Positions 58,214-64,000 of a DNA stretch of 64,000 nucleotides are shown here, one piece after another. Origin of the DNA: Diphasiastrum complanatum. Lineage: Eukaryota; Streptophyta; Lycopodiopsida; Lycopodiales; Lycopodiaceae. The stretch covers positions 28,512,969-28,576,968 of the forward strand of contig CM055102.1 of assembly GCA_029204225.1 (NCBI GenBank). The letters are read 5' to 3'. A program made the position numbers and the translations under genes. The notes beneath the pieces were generated by a model, which worked only from the letters and a program-made list of their open reading frames with translations, did no database searches and was not told the origin of the DNA. The stretch's first letter is position 1. Each line of letters opens with the position of its first letter.

Positions 58214-59063
58214 TGTCAAAGTACAGCAAAATGGACCAAGAATAGATCTGAATCAGATCCACAAGTGTGATTGGATGTTAGATTAGATCAACCTATCAAT
58301 CTACACAAGATTAGATAGCATTTAGATCAAATCTAGATGAATAAATCTAACAAGAACAATCGTTATTGATCAAAATTTGTACTTTCTGGTTTCACACGTA
58401 TGAAAACCTGTCAAAGTATAGAAATTAGGCTGAGAATAAAGTATACTAAGCTTAGAACCCAATCAATGCATAAAAACACAAGACAAATAGAGAGAATAGA
58501 CTAGAATTGCTCCAAAACCAAGATTTAGCTTTCTTGTCAATTATGGCCAAATGAGCCAACAAATATACACAAGAGTTGATGCTTACTCAGCTGATTTGGC
58601 ACGTGTGAGAGTGCCTACTCATCAGAGGATCCACCAATAATCATCAATATGGCACATGGACCAAGTTTCCTAACTTATAGCCACCTCCCTTGATTTTAGT
58701 CAATTTTCCTAATTTATAGGGACTTGCACAAATATCTACTACAAGTTGGATCTCACCTACTACTGATGTTTTCACACATGTGAGCAGTCCTTGGCACGTG
58801 TGAGATCACTCCTATCCATGTGAAATAGCTTTTCCTACCAATAAAATGATGCCAAGTGGCATATAGCTAGAAAACTAGATTTTGGCCATTTTAGCCACTA
58901 GATCTCAAATGAAATGGTATGTACAACCTATATGACTAATCTAAATGATAAATGCATTTATTTCACATGTGGGAACAGGCTCCACACATGTCTTATGATG
59001 ATATGTACTACTCATAATGGTATTCACAAGATATGATCAAGTTAGCTTTTGCCAATTTTAACA
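58214..59063 (-). repeat. 3' LTR of element Y
   Basis: 850 bp; minus strand TGTTAAAATTGG...TTTGACA. It matches 10540-11386 in opposite orientation. Several G-box-like CACGTG or CACATG palindromes are present. Confidence 0.9.
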
Positions 59064-59199
59064 CTCCTCCTCAAAACTAACTTGATAAAAACATGATGAT
59101 ATTGAGATTGACTCCGTGGGCTGAATTGGTCTTCTAATATGGATCCTTGCTAGTTCAAAGGTGTGAAGATCAACCAATGAGCTTGATGTCGATCCAAAA

Positions 59200-61158
59200 T
59201 CACCATATCCATAATAGTGCTTTGATGTTGACTTTTTTGATGAACTTGAGAGCTTTGCACCATCCTAGCACCTCTTTCATTGATTTGTTCCATCCTTGAA
59301 GCATATGGTTGATCCAAAAGCTCCTCCTCCTTGAAAATAGCTGCAACTTCATGATAAAATAAAGAGTCCTTCTTGACTCATGAGGATCACAAAGATCCAA
59401 CATCATGTTACCAAGATCTCGAGGATTAGGCTCATCAACATTGGCAAGACTATGCATGCTATAATAACAAAGAGTTTGTATCATATCTTCATGCTTGGTT
59501 ACCATGCTAATATCAGATCTAATGAGGCTAGATACTTCATTATGGAGATAAGTTTCTTTAGAGGATGATTCACTTTCTCTCATAAAGAGTTTACAATTTG
59601 CCTCAATACATGAAAAAAGACAAATTTTCACACTATGAGTGGACAACTCACTCATGCTCTTACAAGACTCAAGAGCATACATTTGATGAAATAACCATTT
59701 GCTTTCTAATTGATCTAAAATCAATTTCATATCATTAAGAACATCAACTATGTTCTCAAGAGAGACACCATACTCAACTAGTATTGCTTTACTCCAACTT
59801 TGAAATGCAAAAGTCTCACTAAAGCAAATTGATTCATCAAATGACATAAGAGAAGCAACCATGAGATGTATACTACTTGAAATGTGCTCCTCTTTCCCTT
59901 GAAATGTGAGCCATATGAGCTCAACCATGTCTCTTGATATTCTTCTTGGAATCATAACTTGAGAAGGACTCTCCTCCTCAATCCTTGGCACACTTGAACC
60001 TTGAGATGACTCCTCAAGATCAACTTCTTGGTGCTCCTCCTTGATGGAAATCCGAGACCTCCATGTCTCAAAATGATCACAACAAACATGATCATATAAT
60101 GTGTGCTTCATGTGATCATCAACATTACTTATGCTAGAAACATAAGTCCAAAAATCACCACAACTTGGCATGATTTTTCTAATATTGAAATCAAGAAGTA
60201 TTTCCATCTCAATAAGGCTAACTACTTGCTTATGGATATAAGTGTCCACTTTGGATGCTTCACTTATTCTCATAAGAAGTTTACAACTTGCCTTTAGAAT
60301 TGAAAATTTACAATCTTCAACATTATGAATGAACAAATCATTCATGATCTTATTGAAACCAACAAAAAATACATTGTGAAGACATTTCCAATTCCTTGAC
60401 TTCATATTCAAGGTAATTTTACAAGGAAAACATGCTTTGCTATCTATTAAGGCATCACACTCAACTAGTATTGCCTTAATCCAGCTTTGAGATACAAAAA
60501 TCTCTTCAAAGCAAAATAGTTCTTCATAAGATGTCATGAGAGCATAAATGGAACTATTTTCATTTTGTGATTGCTCCTCCTTAATCTTTCTTGGTTTCTC
60601 TTGGATCATAACAATAAATTTGAACTTTTCTAAAGTTCTAAGAAAAATGCTTTCCAAGGACATGAAATAAATCCAAGTGACATTTATCTTTGCATCTTGA
60701 ACCAAACAATGCACTTCCAAATGAAAAACTTCTAAAGGTTTGAAATGTGTGATGATGGACTTTTGAAGACAAATCTTGTAAGTCCTTGTGAGACTCCAAG
60801 CCTCATGCATCTTTCCACAAAGGAAACACATTTCCTTGGATTTGTCCTTCTTTCCTTTGCACTTTGAAATTAAAGCTCCATCCTTCACCTCGGCCCCCTT
60901 GCTTTGGTTCTCCTTGAATGGATTGGTCTTCATTTTGTAGCATCTTGAGACAAAATGATCTCTCTTGCCACAAAGGTTGCATTTAGGATCCTTACTTGCC
61001 TCCAATAGGTTGCCACCTATTGATGCCATGATGAGGAAGTAAAACCTGGTGATATGACTTTTCAAAATGTAATTTGTGACTCTCAAGAAACTAGATTTGA
61101 ACACATTCAACAATCTAGAAAGATCTACACAAGATCTAGACCACAAATTTTGAATCAT
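59200..61158 (-). CDS. element Y ORF: zinc-knuckle protein with duplicated module
   Basis: An uninterrupted 652-residue frame; the MASIGGNLLEASKDP methionine at 61029 (residue 44) resembles the X gag start and is the more likely initiation site. A C-X2-C-X4-H-X4-C knuckle is at residues 60-73 (CNLCGKRDHFVSRC); a second, incomplete CFLCGK follows at 111. Residues 202-322 and 428-552 are two diverged copies of one module (SQSWIKAILVE against FQSWSKAILVE; ASCKLLMRIS against ANCKLFMRES; YIHKQVVSLIEMEI against YLHNEVSSLIRSDI). Between them, PRIEEESPSQVMIPRRISRD looks like the copia integrase-RT linker. The ORF thus seems built from copia gag and pol scraps plus a repeated module I do not recognise. 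An RNA-packaging role is inferred from the knuckle only. Confidence 0.6.
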   Translation of the reverse strand: MIQNLWSRSCVDLSRLLNVFKSSFLRVTNYILKSHITRFYFLIMASIGGNLLEASKDPKCNLCGKRDHFVSRCYKMKTNPFKENQSKGAEVKDGALISKCKGKKDKSKEMCFLCGKMHEAWSLTRTYKICLQKSIITHFKPLEVFHLEVHCLVQDAKINVTWIYFMSLESIFLRTLEKFKFIVMIQEKPRKIKEEQSQNENSSIYALMTSYEELFCFEEIFVSQSWIKAILVECDALIDSKACFPCKITLNMKSRNWKCLHNVFFVGFNKIMNDLFIHNVEDCKFSILKASCKLLMRISEASKVDTYIHKQVVSLIEMEILLDFNIRKIMPSCGDFWTYVSSISNVDDHMKHTLYDHVCCDHFETWRSRISIKEEHQEVDLEESSQGSSVPRIEEESPSQVMIPRRISRDMVELIWLTFQGKEEHISSSIHLMVASLMSFDESICFSETFAFQSWSKAILVEYGVSLENIVDVLNDMKLILDQLESKWLFHQMYALESCKSMSELSTHSVKICLFSCIEANCKLFMRESESSSKETYLHNEVSSLIRSDISMVTKHEDMIQTLCYYSMHSLANVDEPNPRDLGNMMLDLCDPHESRRTLYFIMKLQLFSRRRSFWINHMLQGWNKSMKEVLGWCKALKFIKKVNIKALLWIW

Positions 61159-61911
61159 ATCTCTTTCAACCTAGTCAATTGGAAACTAATATTTGCTTTG
61201 ATCACTAAGACAAAAGCACTCTATCAAATCACAAAAATCAGATCCAAACACTGGATGGACATGAAATGGTTTGATACAAATCTATGTCAATAATTTTTCA
61301 CCAAGCTTAAAAATTAGACATCTAGAGATTCACAAATATCCCAATCATGTACGAACACTCAAATATGGACTCCTCCCTATTCTAGACTCCCAATGGGATC
61401 ACAACTTGACCCTCACACTCTCACAAAGAAAGTTGAATAGAACTTATTTGAGTTTCATACATATAATGTCAAAGTTTTGCTCAAAAAATTGAATTCATTC
61501 ACCCCTATTGGACTCCACCAAGTACCAATGACTCTACCTCTTTAGAGTTGGAATGAAATTCATATTTTCAGAAATGTGATGCTTCTCTCTCACTAAGATA
61601 TGTGCTTACAAAGAGCTAATTCCACTTAGCAAGATTTGATCACAATGAATAAGACAATTTTTCCACCAAAGTCAAGAATTGAGTTACTAGTTCTTGCCCT
61701 CTACAAAGAAAGGATCTCTTGAAACTTTTGGATCAACCACAACACATATGCCTCACTCACATTTATGACTTTAATTAAAGTCAAAACACACTCACACACT
61801 TGAGTAGGGGTGAACAATGTGACTTGGATCTCAAATTTTTCTCCTAGTACTTGCCAACAATTCTTATCACCTTGTATTGGTAGATTTTGCCTTTATGAGT
61901 GTTTGTGCTTA
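61159..61911 (-). other. 5' untranslated part of element Y, no primer site
   Basis: No ORF or tRNA complement could be found on the minus strand here. The LTR homology stops abruptly at 61912, so a deletion or exchange removed R-U5 and the primer site. Confidence 0.5.
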
Positions 61912-62349
61912 AGGATCCACCAATAATCATCAATATGACACATGGACCAAGTTTCCTAACTTATAGCCACCTCCCTTGATTTTAGGCAATTTTCCTAATT
62001 TATAGGGACTTGCACAAATATCTACTACAAGTTGGATCTCACCTACTAATGATGTTTTCACACATGTGAGCAGTCCTTGGCACGTGTGAGATCACTCCTA
62101 TCCATGTGAAATAGCTTTTCCTACCAATAAAATGATGCCAAGTGGCATATAGCTAGAAAACTAGATTTTGGCCATTTTAGCCACTAGATCTCAAATGAAA
62201 TGGTATGTACAACCTATATGACTCATCTAAATGATAAATGCATTTATTTCACATGTGGGAACAGGCTCCACACATGTCTTATGATGATATGTACTACTCA
62301 TAATGGTATTCACAAGATATGATCGAGTTAGCTTTTGCCAATTTTAACA
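61912..62349 (-). repeat. 5' LTR remnant of element Y (U3 part)
   Basis: 438 bp nearly identical to 58626-59063. It ends in TGTTAAAA (minus) next to the GATTT duplication. Confidence 0.85.
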
Positions 62350-62354
62350 GATTT

Positions 62355-62720
<366 letters not shown>

Positions 62721-63000
62721 AATTTAGAGTAGTATATGACTAGATAGTGTCTGATGGTAATTGTATGTTTGAATTTGCTTATAGTAATGGTTCAATTGTG
62801 TAATATAGTGTTATCTTTTAATTGCTTGAGTATGTGACAAAAATATTAAAAAAAAAAAAGAGCAAGCGTTTAAAGAGCGAGCAATTGCACGTTTGCACTT
62901 AAGCTTTGAGTGAGTTTACCGGTGAGTTTGTGTTCTTGTGAATTTGTTTTATTATTGGAATACGTTATCTAATGTAACCAAGAAATCAACTTTTTGAAGC
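62721..63000. other. no gene recognised
   Basis: AT-rich; possible continuation of the K element interior. Confidence 0.4.
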
Positions 63001-64000
63001 AGATTTGTCAAAAATAGCTTCATGCATGAAATTTCTCTGATCACTACTAAACACCCATGTACCATGCATCCAAACATGCATACAAGTCTATCCATACATT
63101 TTCAACAATAGAAATCCATAGTTAAGTGCAATAAGACCCAAATCCCTATAAATCAATTGGTTCTTACGCCCATTTCTAGTCCAAAAACCCCAATTTTTTG
63201 TTTAAAATCACTATCTAAGTACCTTTTTGACTTTTCAACCGACATGCAATCATTAGATCCAATCAATAATGATTGTAAAATAGAAATAACAATCTAGAAA
63301 ACGTACTAGATCAGTAGCTTTGATAAATTCCATGCAAAAATCTTGAATTGTAGGTGAAAATTCACAAAAAAAACCATAAAAAATCCATTGATTTCTATCA
63401 AAATCTATGGAGAAATTCCATAATCATGATCAATAGGCTGATGTCAATCTAAATTCAAAGAATGCACTTACTTGGAGGTCAATTCCGCCACCTAAAAGTA
63501 CAAAACAAGGAAGAAATATCAAAAAGCTAGGAAAAAGTAAATAACAACTTCACCTTCTGATTGATGTAAAGTCTTGCTTTGATACCACTGTAAGGATCGC
63601 CTATTGAAGATCCGACTAGATCTAGTTGCATGCAACCAAAAGGACACCTGTGCAGCAAAACCACCCAACCAACATGAAATGGCTAGTCAATACCCTAACC
63701 ACTTCCCATGCATGGTGAATGAATGCAAGAGAGGAGGGGCTCGTGGCTTCTAGAATCAGAAAATCCAATAGGTAGATGGGCGAGTTTCCACTGGTATATA
63801 TTCTCTCCCAGGAGGAGAAAATATTCCTCTTAGGATCCCCATGCAACCTGAGTAAGCAATTGACCTCTTGTTCATGCATTATAGCAGTCAAACACCATGC
63901 AAGTGCTCCTATGTCCACCAATTATAGGTCTGGCCTTCATATGATTATTAATTACTTTATCGGCCAAGCCCAGAAAAAATGACGAGGCATAACAAATAAC
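63001..64000 (-). mobile_element. K element, minus strand, incomplete at window edge
   Basis: LTR 63596-64000 (cut by the window end), primer site 63584-63595 (complement TGGTATCAAAGC), then internal sequence homologous to 15230-15660 as far as about 63130. No ORF is conserved between the two copies, supporting a non-coding LARD-type element. Confidence 0.65.

Larger units (their letters stand above)
58209..62354 (-). mobile_element. non-autonomous LTR element Y with 5-bp target duplication
   Basis: Bounded by GATTT at 58209-58213 and 62350-62354. The 3' LTR (58214-59063) is complete; the right end keeps only the first 438 bp of the 5' LTR (61912-62349). One long ORF lies between. No protease, integrase or RT domain and no primer site are found, so movement would need enzymes from another copia element. 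A near-identical 3' half occurs in the chimera at 9696-11386. Confidence 0.85.

Overview
This is nuclear DNA of a flowering plant, AT-rich and dominated by transposons. The evidence is Ty1/copia and Ty3/gypsy retroelements with tRNA-iMet primer sites, an L1-type LINE, CACTA transposon debris, very long GA/CT, CA/GT and TA tracts, and genes of the plant-specific WRKY transcription factor family with the conserved R-type intron. The species cannot be named from the sequence.

The only host genes recognised are three copies of one group IIc WRKY gene, all on the minus strand. Copy B (29949-32386) and copy C (53949-57037) each have three exons that splice in frame. Copy A (22189-23398) has exons 1 and 2 only and is almost identical to B. 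All copies read WRKYGRK instead of WRKYGQK and PHHR instead of PYPR, with a C-X4-C-X23-H-X-H zinc finger in exon 3. In every copy intron 1 starts with a GT donor that runs straight into a CT tract. Intron 2 of copy B carries an inverted copy of its own exon 1/intron 1 junction. Block boundaries between the paralogues repeatedly fall on dinucleotide tracts.

Layout. 0.2-2.2 kb: decayed gypsy gag/RT with an inverted protease segment. 2.2-4.5 kb: minus-strand copia remnant and LTR (family W). 5.3-11.4 kb: plus-strand copia element whose 5' LTR and gag-pol (family X) are fused to the 3' part and LTR of another family (Y). 12.4-13.3 kb: coiled-coil ORFs of unknown kind. 14.1-15.6 kb: W LTR fragment and a non-coding LTR element (family K). 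17.3-17.8 kb: tentative LTR with primer site (V). 18.8 kb: near-perfect hairpin. 20.9-21.3 kb: copia gag remnant. 22.1-24.1 kb: WRKY copy A. 24.2-25.4 kb: unknown transposase-like ORF and gypsy integrase tail. 26.7-28.3 kb: two minisatellites and CA tracts. 28.8-29.3 kb: K-type LTR. 29.7-33.1 kb: WRKY copy B. 33.3-33.9 kb: LINE tail. 35.8-37.9 kb: unknown ORFs. 38.8-39.1 kb: CACTA end. 42.2-47.6 kb: copia element Z with 5-bp target duplication inside a K-type LTR. 47.7-53.7 kb: DUF4218 (CACTA) remnant and a patchwork of copia pieces (families U, T, S). 53.9-57.4 kb: WRKY copy C. 57.9-62.7 kb: array of GA/GT units into which element Y inserted (58214-62349, target duplication GATTT). 63.0-64.0 kb: minus-strand K element running off the window.

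The strongest unusual signals are the antisense exon fragment inside a WRKY intron, microsatellites pinned to a splice donor, a near-identical truncated WRKY duplicate, the Y element ORF with a zinc knuckle and an internally duplicated module of unknown function, and the X/Y chimera. All calls come from reading and manual translation; no database search was run.
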